From an uncultured Christensenellaceae bacterium (GTDB lineage Bacteria; Bacillota; Clostridia; Christensenellales; Christensenellaceae), in assembly GCA_910588425.1 (NCBI GenBank), contig CAJUPM010000023.1, positions 4,434 through 10,459 on the forward strand: a DNA stretch of 6,026 bases, read 5' to 3'. The number at the start of each line of letters is the position of its first letter. Positions within the stretch are counted from its first letter, which is position 1. The position numbers and the translations under genes are program-made. The notes under the pieces are model-generated. The model was not told the origin of the DNA and searched no databases. It was given only the letters and a program-made list of their open reading frames with translations. Shown here piece after piece: positions 1-5,193 of the stretch.

Positions 1-288
1 GATCGAGCGATCCAGGAAGTTTCCCTGCTCATCCAGGCAGGTGCAGCAATGCCCCATGCCGCCAAAAGAGACCGCGGCGACATCTTTTGGGTCAATTTTC
101 GCCATCAGCTGCCGGGTTCCCTCGCAGACTGCCCTCCACCAATCGCTCGGGTCCTGCTCGCGCACGCCGTCGTCCCCATAAAAAGTCTCGTAGGGGGTGA
201 TCACGCTGCCCAGCATCTTGCCATCCTCCTGGAACAGAGCGACTTTGTCCCCACTCGTCCCAAGATCATGCGCCAATAGATACTTCAT
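1..288 (-). CDS. FGGY-family carbohydrate kinase (xylulokinase-like), N-terminal part, cut by window edge
   Basis: The 96 visible residues are the start of an FGGY-type sugar kinase, a family that phosphorylates a pentose or related sugar with ATP in the cytosol. The N-terminus MKYLLAHDLGTSGDK carries the family's first phosphate-binding loop (D8-L-G-T-S-G-D-K14). Further on come the expected D-P-S-D-W-W (46-51) and a second strand V-S-F-G-G-M-G-H (73-80) leading to L-D-E-Q-G-N, where sugar kinases usually have SGQM-H. The glutamine normally found there is a glycine here, and three cysteines follow (81, 82, 84), which is unusual. The frame stays open to base 1, so roughly 80 percent of a normal 480-520 residue kinase is missing. 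The ATG is fixed by GGAGG at 296-300 with 7 nt spacing. The gene has its own promoter inside the end of the GtrA-like gene. Substrate cannot be told from this fragment; xylulose is only the commonest option. Confidence 0.85.
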   Translation of the reverse strand, partial: MKYLLAHDLGTSGDKVALFQEDGKMLGSVITPYETFYGDDGVREQDPSDWWRAVCEGTRQLMAKIDPKDVAAVSFGGMGHCCTCLDEQGNFLDRSI

Positions 289-295
289 GTTCTTT

Positions 296-300
296 CCTCC
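296..300 (-). promoter_or_regulatory. Ribosome binding site of the sugar kinase
   Basis: GGAGG on the minus strand, 7 nt before the ATG at 288. It fixes the start of the truncated kinase gene. Confidence 0.85.
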
Positions 301-333
301 AAATCTCTCATTCAGTTTTTCACTGATGCCCTC

Positions 334-362
334 ATTATACGCGAATCTTGCCTATTCTTCAA
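334..362 (-). promoter_or_regulatory. Sigma-A type promoter for the sugar kinase
   Basis: On the minus strand, TTGAAG (357-362) and a perfect TATAAT (334-339) are separated by 17 bp. The -35 box lies within the last codons and stop of the GtrA-like gene, so the kinase can be transcribed on its own as well as by read-through. A small inverted repeat TCAGT-N5-ACTGA (312-326) lies between the likely start site and the ribosome binding site and could be a weak hairpin or operator half-sites. Confidence 0.7.
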
Positions 363-765
363 CCGCCGTTTTCTTAAAAATGAGCAGTTTGCTGAAAACA
401 TAGTTGGCGATGACGACGACCACCTGCATGATCAGCTTGGCAAGATTCTCATTCCAGTGCAGCGTCCCGATCATCAGCCATAATCCCAGCTCTTCCATGC
501 CCAGCGAAACCAGCCGCGCCGCAATAAAAGCAAAAAATTCCCGCGCCAGTTCTTTTTTTGAAAGCCCTTTGCTCTCAAAGACAAACAGCTTATTGGTGAT
601 ATATGCGAACAGCACAGCCAGAATCCAGGAGACGATATTGCTGGCCAGGTAGTGGATGCCCAGCATCGTGTTGCAGATGTAGTAGGAGCCAAAGCTCACG
701 ACCGTCGTCAGCGCGCCAAACACAACATAGAGCACCAGCTCTTTTGTCAGCTTCAATTTTTTCAC
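352..765 (-). CDS. GtrA-like family integral membrane protein
   Basis: This 137-residue protein has the layout of the GtrA-like family: four predicted membrane helices at about residues 10-31, 38-60, 76-100 and 108-131, with short charged loops and a lysine-rich start. Family hallmarks are visible at the end of helix 2 (A-Y-I-T-N58-K-L-F-V-F) and in helix 4 (N121-Y-V-F-S-K-L-L-I-F). GtrA-like proteins are thought to help move or present polyprenyl-phosphate-linked sugars across the membrane for cell-surface glycosylation. No glycosyltransferase sits next to it here, so its partner is unknown. The start is GTG, fixed by AGGAGG at 771-776 five nt upstream. That site overlaps the stop codon of the acetyltransferase gene, so the two genes form one operon and are probably translationally coupled. 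Length is normal for the family. Confidence 0.9.
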   Translation of the reverse strand: MKKLKLTKELVLYVVFGALTTVVSFGSYYICNTMLGIHYLASNIVSWILAVLFAYITNKLFVFESKGLSKKELAREFFAFIAARLVSLGMEELGLWLMIGTLHWNENLAKLIMQVVVVIANYVFSKLLIFKKTAVEE

Positions 766-770
766 GAGTT

Positions 771-776
771 CCTCCT
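771..776 (-). promoter_or_regulatory. Ribosome binding site deciding a GTG start
   Basis: Perfect AGGAGG, 5 nt before the GTG at 765 and overlapping the TAG stop (775-777) of the preceding acetyltransferase gene. It justifies the non-ATG start of the GtrA-like gene and suggests coupled translation. Confidence 0.85.
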
Positions 777-1278
777 ATTTCACCAGAGCATAGATGCAGG
801 AATCGTGCATCTGCCCGTTTTTATATACGCTCTGCCTGAGAATTCCTTCCAGCGCAAACCCCGCCTTTTCCAAAACCCGCCGCGACCCCTGATTATGGGC
901 ATAAGGCTCCGCATAGATGCGGACAATATCAAACCGTTCAAAAGCTTCCCGGCAGATCTGCGCCACAGCCTGGCTCATAATCCCCTTACCCCAGAAAGGC
1001 TCGGCCAGCCAATATCCCAGTTCGGCCGACCGGCGGTAGACATCCTGCCCCAAAAAGACGGCAATGCTGCCCACAGGCTCCTCATCCGCGCAGACGGCGC
1101 GGCAGATCTGCCCCTGGCCTTCGCCTTTGATGCAGTGCCCGATAAAATCGGCGGCATCCTGCTCGGCATACGGGAAGGGGAAAACATCCCGCAAATTCTC
1201 CGCCACCTTGCGGTTATTGGCATAGCGCCAAATTTTCTTCGCATCCTCCATCTTCCAGGGCCGCAGCAAAATTTCCAT
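775..1278 (-). CDS. GNAT N-acetyltransferase, RimJ/RimL type
   Basis: The 167-residue product is a single GNAT domain of the RimJ/RimL (Acetyltransf_3) type, which moves an acetyl group from acetyl-CoA to an amine on a protein or small molecule. The opening M-E-I-L-L-R-P-W is typical, followed by E-L-G-Y-W-L-A-E-P-F-W (86-96) and the acetyl-CoA pyrophosphate loop W-G-K-G-I-M (96-101). N129-x-x-S132 and V-L-E-K-A-G-F (135-141) come next, and the protein ends with the usual strand K-N-G-Q-x-x-D-S-x-x-Y-A-L. The start at 1278 is preferred over an in-frame ATG at 1299 because AAGGAG (1286-1291) stands 7 nt upstream and homology begins there. It is the first gene of a two-gene operon with the GtrA-like gene. 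The substrate is unknown; ribosomal-protein N-terminal acetylation is only one possibility. Confidence 0.9.
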   Translation of the reverse strand: MEILLRPWKMEDAKKIWRYANNRKVAENLRDVFPFPYAEQDAADFIGHCIKGEGQGQICRAVCADEEPVGSIAVFLGQDVYRRSAELGYWLAEPFWGKGIMSQAVAQICREAFERFDIVRIYAEPYAHNQGSRRVLEKAGFALEGILRQSVYKNGQMHDSCIYALVK

Positions 1279-1285
1279 CTTCTCT

Positions 1286-1291
1286 CTCCTT
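1286..1291 (-). promoter_or_regulatory. Ribosome binding site deciding the acetyltransferase start
   Basis: AAGGAG 7 nt before the ATG at 1278. The alternative ATG at 1299 has only a weak G-rich stretch ahead of it, so the shorter protein is preferred. Confidence 0.75.
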
Positions 1292-1334
1292 GCTCTCATC
1301 CCGCGCCAAGTTTATGCGCCGGGCAGTTTCGTCT

Positions 1335-1363
1335 ATTATAGCAGAAAAGCACCGCGCTGCCTA
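1335..1363 (-). promoter_or_regulatory. Promoter of the acetyltransferase-GtrA operon
   Basis: On the minus strand there is a perfect -10 TATAAT (1335-1340) preceded by TGC, that is, an extended -10. A weaker -35-like TAGGCA (1358-1363, 4 of 6 consensus) lies 17 bp upstream. It sits between the cold-shock gene's terminator and the acetyltransferase, so this operon is an independent unit. Confidence 0.7.
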
Positions 1364-1384
1364 GCGTTCCAGATTTCTGGGATC

Positions 1385-1412
1385 AAAAAATGCCCCAAAA
1401 AGGGGCATTTTT
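1385..1412 (-). terminator. Intrinsic terminator of the cold-shock gene (symmetrical)
   Basis: An 11-bp stem (1386-1396 with 1402-1412) around a 5-nt loop, with core TGCCCC/GGGGCA flanked by A and T runs. On the minus strand the hairpin ends in a U tract directly downstream of the cold-shock stop codon at 1421. The symmetry means it could also stop plus-strand transcripts. Confidence 0.85.
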
Positions 1413-1420
1413 CATTTTAT

Positions 1421-1639
1421 TTACTCCTCAACCGGAACAACATTCACAGCGCGCAGCTTACCGCTATTTCTGGGGTCTGCCTCGGTCTCGAAAGTAACTT
1501 TCTGGCCTTCTGCAAGAGTCTTGAAGCCATCGCAGACGATTGCGGAGAAATGCACGAACACATCGTCGCCGCCGTCATCATTCGAAATGAAGCCGAAGCC
1601 TTTACCTGCGTTAAACCACTTTACTGTACCTTTATTCAT
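1421..1639 (-). CDS. Cold-shock protein, CspA family
   Basis: The 72-residue product is one cold-shock domain, a small OB-fold that binds single-stranded RNA and DNA and acts as an RNA chaperone in the cytoplasm. The sequence opens M-N-K-G-T-V-K-W-F-N. It has RNP1 (K-G-F-G-F-I, 13-18), RNP2 (V-F-V-H-F, 27-31), the linker S-A-I-V-C-D-G-F-K-T-L and a C-terminal A-V-N-V strand. Slightly unusual are the AGKGFGF context instead of the more common AEKGFGF and a T-E-A-D-P-R-N-S-G-K-L insert in place of the usual glycine-rich loop before the last strand. The start at 1639 is chosen because AGGAGGT at 1651-1657 lies 11 nt upstream; a longer frame from 1669 would include that site in its coding part. 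The gene is monocistronic, with its own strong promoter, a long leader holding a large hairpin, and a terminator. Confidence 0.95.
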   Translation of the reverse strand: MNKGTVKWFNAGKGFGFISNDDGGDDVFVHFSAIVCDGFKTLAEGQKVTFETEADPRNSGKLRAVNVVPVEE

Positions 1640-1650
1640 TGTAAATAGGT

Positions 1651-1657
1651 ACCTCCT
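1651..1657 (-). promoter_or_regulatory. Ribosome binding site of the cold-shock gene
   Basis: AGGAGGT on the minus strand, 11 nt before the ATG at 1639. The spacing is long but the match is perfect. It lies inside the longer alternative reading frame, which argues against a start at 1669. Confidence 0.75.
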
Positions 1658-1690
1658 CTTAATATTCATATCCTTTTGTGCTTAAAAAGA

Positions 1691-1751
1691 ACTCACATAT
1701 TTTTGTAAACCATTTTTCTAACAAGCAAATGGCTTACAAAAATATGTGAGT
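1691..1751 (-). promoter_or_regulatory. Large leader hairpin (25-bp inverted repeat) upstream of the cold-shock gene
   Basis: Arms 1691-1715 and 1727-1751 are reverse complements of each other over 25 bases with a single mismatch, around an 11-nt loop. The outer 18 bp are perfect and mostly A/T. Read on the minus strand, the hairpin falls inside the likely transcript leader, between the promoter at 1778-1806 and the ribosome binding site at 1651-1657. It is immediately followed by TTCTTTTT, as in an intrinsic terminator. It may attenuate the cold-shock transcript, act as a temperature-sensitive structure, or end transcripts arriving from the phosphatase gene. I cannot tell which from sequence alone. 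Confidence 0.75.
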
Positions 1752-1777
1752 CCATCCTACATTTAGAATACGTTTTC

Positions 1778-1806
1778 AGTATAGTTCTGCCCCTCTGGTT
1801 TGTCAA
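1778..1806 (-). promoter_or_regulatory. Near-consensus sigma-A promoter of the cold-shock gene
   Basis: A perfect -35 TTGACA (1801-1806) and a -10 TATACT (1778-1783) are separated by 17 bp on the minus strand. They begin 34 bp after the phosphatase stop codon. The predicted start near 1771 gives a leader of about 130 nt, long for so small a gene. Confidence 0.85.
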
Positions 1807-1839
1807 GCATTTTCCATAGAAAAAGCGGCAATTCCTGCC

Positions 1840-2400
1840 CTACCATGGCCACGGGAGCACCCGCCCCTTTTGGATGAAAAAGGCCTGGGCCGCCAGCTCT
1901 GCCATGGGAGCATCGGATTTGGAGTCCGAATAGAAATTTTCCACAGATGCCTGTCCAAACTGCTCGCGGAAACGCCGCACTTTTTCCTTTCCATGGCAGT
2001 TGACGCCAGTATAAACTCCCGTTTTTGCATCCACTTTGGACGCGATGGGCGGCAAAATTCCCAGCTGCCTGCAAGGCGTTCCCAGCAGAAACTCCGGAGA
2101 AGCGGAGATCACCAGATCTCCCTCTTTTTTCACTTTCAGATACCACGCCTGGATGCCCTGCATGTGTTCCTGCCAGAATTGCTCCACCGCCTGCTCCACA
2201 TCCGGGACGCCTCGCAAAAACCGATAGAAATTCTGTTTGAATCTGGTCTTGGGCATCAGATGCAGGAGAAAGCCTGCCGCGCAAATGCCTGTTCTTGGAA
2301 GAGAGAGCCAGGTTCTGGGATATTTTTTCAGGCAAAACGCAAAAAAATCCCGGGTGCTGTCTCCGTCATAAATTGTGCCGTCAAAATCAAATACATTCAT
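1840..2400 (-). CDS. HAD-IB family phosphatase (SerB-like fold)
   Basis: The 186-residue product is a haloacid-dehalogenase-type phosphohydrolase of subfamily IB. Motif I is F-D5-F-D7-G-T at the very N-terminus: nucleophilic and acid/base aspartates. Motif II is V-I-S99-A-S. The motif III lysine is probably K138 in C-H-G-K. Motif IV is Y-S-D159-S-K-S-D163, which binds magnesium. The end K-G-R-V-L-P-W-P-W matches the usual C-terminus of this subfamily, so the short length looks complete. A helical, partly hydrophobic cap lies at about residues 28-90. The substrate is unknown; relatives act on phosphoserine, phosphoethanolamine or lipid-type phosphates. The ATG overlaps the end of the phosphopantetheinyl transferase gene by 14 bp, with a purine-rich site (AAGGAAGAGG) upstream, so the two are co-transcribed and probably co-translated. 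Confidence 0.88.
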   Translation of the reverse strand: MNVFDFDGTIYDGDSTRDFFAFCLKKYPRTWLSLPRTGICAAGFLLHLMPKTRFKQNFYRFLRGVPDVEQAVEQFWQEHMQGIQAWYLKVKKEGDLVISASPEFLLGTPCRQLGILPPIASKVDAKTGVYTGVNCHGKEKVRRFREQFGQASVENFYSDSKSDAPMAELAAQAFFIQKGRVLPWPW

Positions 2401-3001
2401 GCCCCTCTTCCTTCCATCCGCCGGCCCTGCCTTGGCCAGCATCCTCCATAAGCCGCATATCTTCGCCCGCCGCCACACACCGCACCGTCTGAATGCGCTC
2501 TCCGCATAGACACATGCAGTATTCCGGCCCCAAGGCAATGGGCAAAAATTCAATTTTTCCCAATCTTTGGATGAGGCACCCCTGCTCAACCACCGAAACA
2601 TCCCCAAACGAAGCGTCGATCCCCCGGCCGAGAAGCTTCACATAGCTCTCCTTGGCCGTCCAGACCTGAAAAAACGCTTTCTGGCTTTGAGCCGCAAACA
2701 GCGCCTCCTGCGGGTGAAAAAAGCGCCGGGCGATCTGCTCCGCCGAGCACGGGCGCATCTTTTCCACATCCAACCCAACCGGTCCATCCGATATGGCGCA
2801 GGCCCAATACCCCTCCGTATGCGAAACAGAGCACGCAACCTCCGGCGCATCCGGAAAATATGGCTTTCCCTTTGGCGTGCGCGCAATGCGCTCAAAGCGC
2901 TCCTGCCCTGCGCCGCCGCAAAAATGCCTGGCGCACGCGCGCAGCCGCTCCTCGCCGCCGCTTTTTTCCATTCCTGGGTAAAGATATAGGTTGACGCTCA
3001 T
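2387..3001 (-). CDS. 4'-phosphopantetheinyl transferase, Sfp/AcpT type
   Basis: The product (204 residues from 3001) moves the phosphopantetheine arm of coenzyme A onto a serine of acyl or peptidyl carrier proteins. Family motifs appear in order: K-G-K-P-Y-F (44-49), the CoA-contacting S-V-S-H-T (58-62), V-G-L-D78-V-E80 that binds magnesium, and F-Q-V-W114-T-A-K117-E118-S-Y-V-K122 near the middle. The C-terminal third is less conserved and cysteine-containing. An in-frame ATG at 3034 would add 11 residues. I prefer 3001 because family similarity begins at M-S-V-N-L-Y-L-Y, but neither start has an ideal ribosome binding site (GAGAAGAGG directly abuts the ATG at 3001). No polyketide or peptide synthase lies nearby, so it may serve the housekeeping fatty-acid carrier protein or a remote cluster. 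It heads an operon with the HAD phosphatase. Confidence 0.9.
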   Translation of the reverse strand: MSVNLYLYPGMEKSGGEERLRACARHFCGGAGQERFERIARTPKGKPYFPDAPEVACSVSHTEGYWACAISDGPVGLDVEKMRPCSAEQIARRFFHPQEALFAAQSQKAFFQVWTAKESYVKLLGRGIDASFGDVSVVEQGCLIQRLGKIEFLPIALGPEYCMCLCGERIQTVRCVAAGEDMRLMEDAGQGRAGGWKEEGHECI

Positions 3002-3136
3002 CCTCTTCTCGGGCGCGGCGCTTTGCCCCGGCATTTCTCCAGCCGCAAGCCTCCGCCCTTCTTCCTTTTCCTGTTTTTCCTGCTCACCTGCCGCCGTTTA
3101 GCCCGGCATTTTGCACAAAAGCATCGTCCTTTTATT

Positions 3137-3165
3137 ATTTTAGCTCAACTCAGAAGTTTTTGCAA
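3137..3165 (-). promoter_or_regulatory. Promoter of the phosphopantetheinyl transferase-phosphatase operon
   Basis: On the minus strand TTGCAA (3160-3165) and TAAAAT (3137-3142) are spaced by exactly 17 bp, each close to the sigma-A consensus. The predicted start near 3130 leaves a leader of about 100-130 nt before the coding region. Confidence 0.65.
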
Positions 3166-3277
3166 AAAGCTCCGGCAAAGCTGAATAAAACAGCCAACTG
3201 CCCAAGATGGTTTGCCGAAAAACCCGCACACTTTCCCTACTGCCGGCATATTAGCAGTGGAGCGCGTTCGCGTTCCA

Positions 3278-3306
3278 TTGAGCACACGGGTAATCTAATC
3301 CATAAT
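3278..3306 (+). promoter_or_regulatory. Promoter of the XRE regulator gene
   Basis: TTGAGC (3278-3283) and CATAAT (3301-3306) are separated by 17 bp, ending about 30 nt before the ATG. Two symmetrical sites flank it: CGCG-TT-CGCG (3263-3272, part of a tandem GCGTTC repeat at 3264-3275) just upstream of the -35, and the palindrome CAATATTG (3311-3318) near the expected start of transcription. Either could be an operator. Confidence 0.6.
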
Positions 3307-3326
3307 TTTCCAATATTGTATTTTTT

Positions 3327-3331
3327 AGGAG
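3327..3331 (+). promoter_or_regulatory. Ribosome binding site of the XRE regulator
   Basis: AGGAG with 6 nt spacing to the ATG at 3338, fixing the start. Confidence 0.8.
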
Positions 3332-3337
3332 AAGCTT

Positions 3338-3595
3338 ATGGATGCACTCAACCAAATCGTCGCGAAGAATATTCTTCGTCTGCGGGAAAAAGCCGGTCTC
3401 TCTCAATTGGCTCTGGCGCTCAATGCTGAAATCACACCAAACGCGCTCTTCGAGATCGAGCATACCTGCGGAAACCCCAGGCTCAACACTCTCTCCAAGA
3501 TTGCCCACGCTCTGGGCGTTCCCCTGCACCGCCTTTTCGAGGAATGCGAATCTCCGTCCGAGATGCTGGCCTCGCTGGTGCAAGAGCATTTCTAG
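3338..3595 (+). CDS. Small XRE/Cro-type helix-turn-helix regulator
   Basis: This 85-residue protein is essentially one HTH domain of the XRE (lambda Cro/CI) family and should act as a cytoplasmic DNA-binding regulator. The domain starts I-L-R-L-R-E-K-A-G-L-S-Q (12-23). It continues through the recognition region around E-I-T-P-N-A-L-F-E-I-E-H and closes with G-N-P-R-L-N-T-L-S-K-I-A-H-A-L-G-V (45-61) and a short acidic tail. There is no ligand-binding or dimerisation domain. It is the only protein gene on the plus strand in this window, bounded upstream by its own promoter and downstream by a bidirectional terminator shared with the hydrogenase gene. Palindromes around its promoter fit autoregulation. 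Targets are unknown; the neighbouring transferase operon shares the intergenic region and is a candidate. Confidence 0.9.
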   Translation: MDALNQIVAKNILRLREKAGLSQLALALNAEITPNALFEIEHTCGNPRLNTLSKIAHALGVPLHRLFEECESPSEMLASLVQEHF

Positions 3596-3682
3596 GCGGG
3601 CTATTTTTCTTCCTTGCTTCGCGCTGACGTCCTGCCCGCTCGCTTGAGAAAAGCGCGCAAAGAAGTGTGATTGCCTGAAAAG

Positions 3683-3717
3683 AAAAAGAAGCGCAGCCAC
3701 AGCTCCGCTTCTTTTTT
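3683..3717. terminator. Bidirectional intrinsic terminator between XRE gene and hydrogenase gene
   Basis: Outer arms 3683-3693 and 3706-3716 pair over 11 bp (AAAAAGAAGCG with its complement). An inner AGC/GCT pair encloses a CACA loop, with one C-C mismatch between the two parts. T runs follow on both strands. It lies between convergent genes, just after the hydrogenase stop (3728), and serves both. Confidence 0.85.
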
Positions 3718-3727
3718 GCGCCTATTT

Positions 3728-5167
3728 TTAGAAAAGTTCTTCCTCCATGGCCTGCGTTGCCTCAGAGATCGTGCGCTCGGCCTCTCTTCCGAATTTATCG
3801 ACCTGATCCTTGTTTCTTGGATCGTGCGTCAGGCATCCCGCCCCGCCGATACAGCCGCCAATGCAGGCCATACCCTCGATAAAATTGTTTTGCAGGCGGC
3901 CTTTGGAAGCTCTGAGCAGCGCCTTATGGCATTGCTCGATTCCATCGCATGTGACGGGATCGATATGGAAATCCGAAGCGCCCTGCTCGCGGATCGCCTC
4001 CCGCACCGCGTCCGTCACGCCACAGCTCCGTGCAAAAATCCGGCCGTAGTAAGAGGCGTTATCCAGTTTTTCCTCGGGCAGCTCTGCCGGGTCGATATTT
4101 CTACTATCGATGAGCGCCTGCAATTCTTCAAACGTCAGCACACTGTCCACATAGGGCCGGACGCGCTCTTGACGCACTTCCAGCTTTTTCGCCGTGCATG
4201 GCCCGATAAACACAACCTTGGCCTTTGGATCCGCCTCTTTGATGCGCTGAGAGATGGCCGCCATGGGGGAAAGGTTATGCGAGACATGCTCCAGCAGCTC
4301 GGGGAAATTCTTGCGCACATATGTTACAAACGCCGGGCAGCAGGAGGTCGTCAAAAAGCCCTTTTCCATGAGCTCCCTGCTCTCTGCCATGGCCACCATA
4401 TCCGCGCCCAGCGCCGCTTCCACGACTTTATAGAAGCCCAAAGCCTTGATGGCGCTGATCACCTGCCCCAGCTTCGCATAGGAAAACTGGCTGGAAATAG
4501 AGGGCGCCACCACCGCATACAGCTTATACTTAGTGTTATCCTGGCTGCCGCGGATCAGGTCGATCACCTCGAGCAGATAAGATTTATCCATAATCGCGCC
4601 AAACGGGCACTGGTAGACGCAGGCGCCGCAGGAGATGCACTTGCTGTTATCGATATGGGCAAACTGCTGTTCATCCTTTCCAATCGCCCCAACTTTGCAG
4701 GCCGCTTCGCAAGGGCGTTTGCGGTTGGCAATGGCGCTATAGGGGCAGACGCTCGCGCATTTTCCGCAGTTGACGCATTTTTCTTTATTGATATGCGCCT
4801 TCTGGTGCTTATCAAAGGAGATCGCGCCCACGGGGCAGACGTCTTCACAGCGGTGCGCAATGCAGCCGCGGCAGGAATCCGTCACTTCATAGCCGCCCAC
4901 CGGGCATTCATCGCAGGCAATATCCAAAACTTCTATGACGTTCGGGTTTTCCTTATCTCCCCCAAACGCCATTCGGATGCGCTCGCCGACGATCGCCCGC
5001 TCCTTATAGATGCAACAGCGCATCGTCGCCTCTTTGCCCGAGACGATTTGAGAAGGGATTTCCAGCACCGCCCGATCCAGCTTATCTTCAAAGGCATACC
5101 GCGCCACTTCCCGCAGCACTTTGTATTTCAAATGTTGAACTTTGGTATCAAATTTTCTGGTTTTCAA
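3728..5167 (-). CDS. [FeFe] hydrogenase, group B (B1/B3 type), monomeric
   Basis: The 479-residue cytoplasmic protein (no signal peptide or membrane segment) belongs to the group B [FeFe] hydrogenases of anaerobes. The H-cluster motifs are present in variant form: T-S-C276-C277-P-A-F (classical motif ends in W), I-G-P-C324-T-A-K-K-L-E (classical M-P-C), and E-G-M-A-C435-I-G-G-C439-I-G-G-A-G. The N-terminal half is a cysteine-rich electron relay: C85/C88, C99-x2-C102-x4-C107-x3-C111, a ferredoxin motif C131/134/137/141, C153/C157, and a second ferredoxin motif C177/180/183/187, enough for three or more [4Fe-4S] clusters. The start is TTG, supported by GGAGG at 5175-5179 with 7 nt spacing; MKTRKFDTKVQ is the usual family opening. 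No maturation genes (hydE, hydF, hydG) and no partner subunits lie in the window. The physiological role of group B enzymes is poorly known; linking H2 or protons to ferredoxin is inferred. Confidence 0.93.
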   Translation of the reverse strand: MKTRKFDTKVQHLKYKVLREVARYAFEDKLDRAVLEIPSQIVSGKEATMRCCIYKERAIVGERIRMAFGGDKENPNVIEVLDIACDECPVGGYEVTDSCRGCIAHRCEDVCPVGAISFDKHQKAHINKEKCVNCGKCASVCPYSAIANRKRPCEAACKVGAIGKDEQQFAHIDNSKCISCGACVYQCPFGAIMDKSYLLEVIDLIRGSQDNTKYKLYAVVAPSISSQFSYAKLGQVISAIKALGFYKVVEAALGADMVAMAESRELMEKGFLTTSCCPAFVTYVRKNFPELLEHVSHNLSPMAAISQRIKEADPKAKVVFIGPCTAKKLEVRQERVRPYVDSVLTFEELQALIDSRNIDPAELPEEKLDNASYYGRIFARSCGVTDAVREAIREQGASDFHIDPVTCDGIEQCHKALLRASKGRLQNNFIEGMACIGGCIGGAGCLTHDPRNKDQVDKFGREAERTISEATQAMEEELF

Positions 5168-5174
5168 CGGAATA

Positions 5175-5179
5175 CCTCC
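5175..5179 (-). promoter_or_regulatory. Ribosome binding site deciding a TTG start
   Basis: GGAGG 7 nt before the TTG at 5167. There is no closer ATG in frame, so this decides the non-ATG start of the hydrogenase. Confidence 0.8.
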
Positions 5180-5193
5180 AGTCTCTTTCCATC

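Larger units (their letters stand above)
3002..3337. other. Divergent intergenic region between transferase and XRE regulator
   Basis: These 336 bases hold no convincing protein gene. They contain the leader and promoter of the phosphopantetheinyl transferase on the minus strand and the promoter and ribosome binding site of the XRE gene on the plus strand. Between the two promoters lies a loosely paired stretch (CGGCAAA at 3173-3179 with TTTGCCG at 3211-3217) of unclear meaning. The transferase leader is purine-rich on the minus strand. Confidence 0.7.

Noticed and set aside
652..1341. A 229-codon open frame on the plus strand opposite the acetyltransferase
   Set aside because: It has no ribosome binding site or recognisable domain and lies antisense to two well-supported genes.
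1691..1751. The 25-bp inverted repeat as ends of a tiny mobile element
   Set aside because: Only 11 nt separate the arms and I see no flanking target-site duplication, so a transcript hairpin is the better reading.
1763..2335. A 190-codon minus-strand frame overlapping the HAD phosphatase
   Set aside because: It is an alternative frame of the same strand; the HAD catalytic motifs are in the other frame, and this one would run across the cold-shock promoter.
3098..3124. An 8-codon mini frame (MLLCKMPG) in the leader of the phosphopantetheinyl transferase operon
   Set aside because: It would start only about 6 nt after the predicted transcript start, with a poorly spaced AAGG, and has no run of regulatory codons, so I do not call it a leader peptide.
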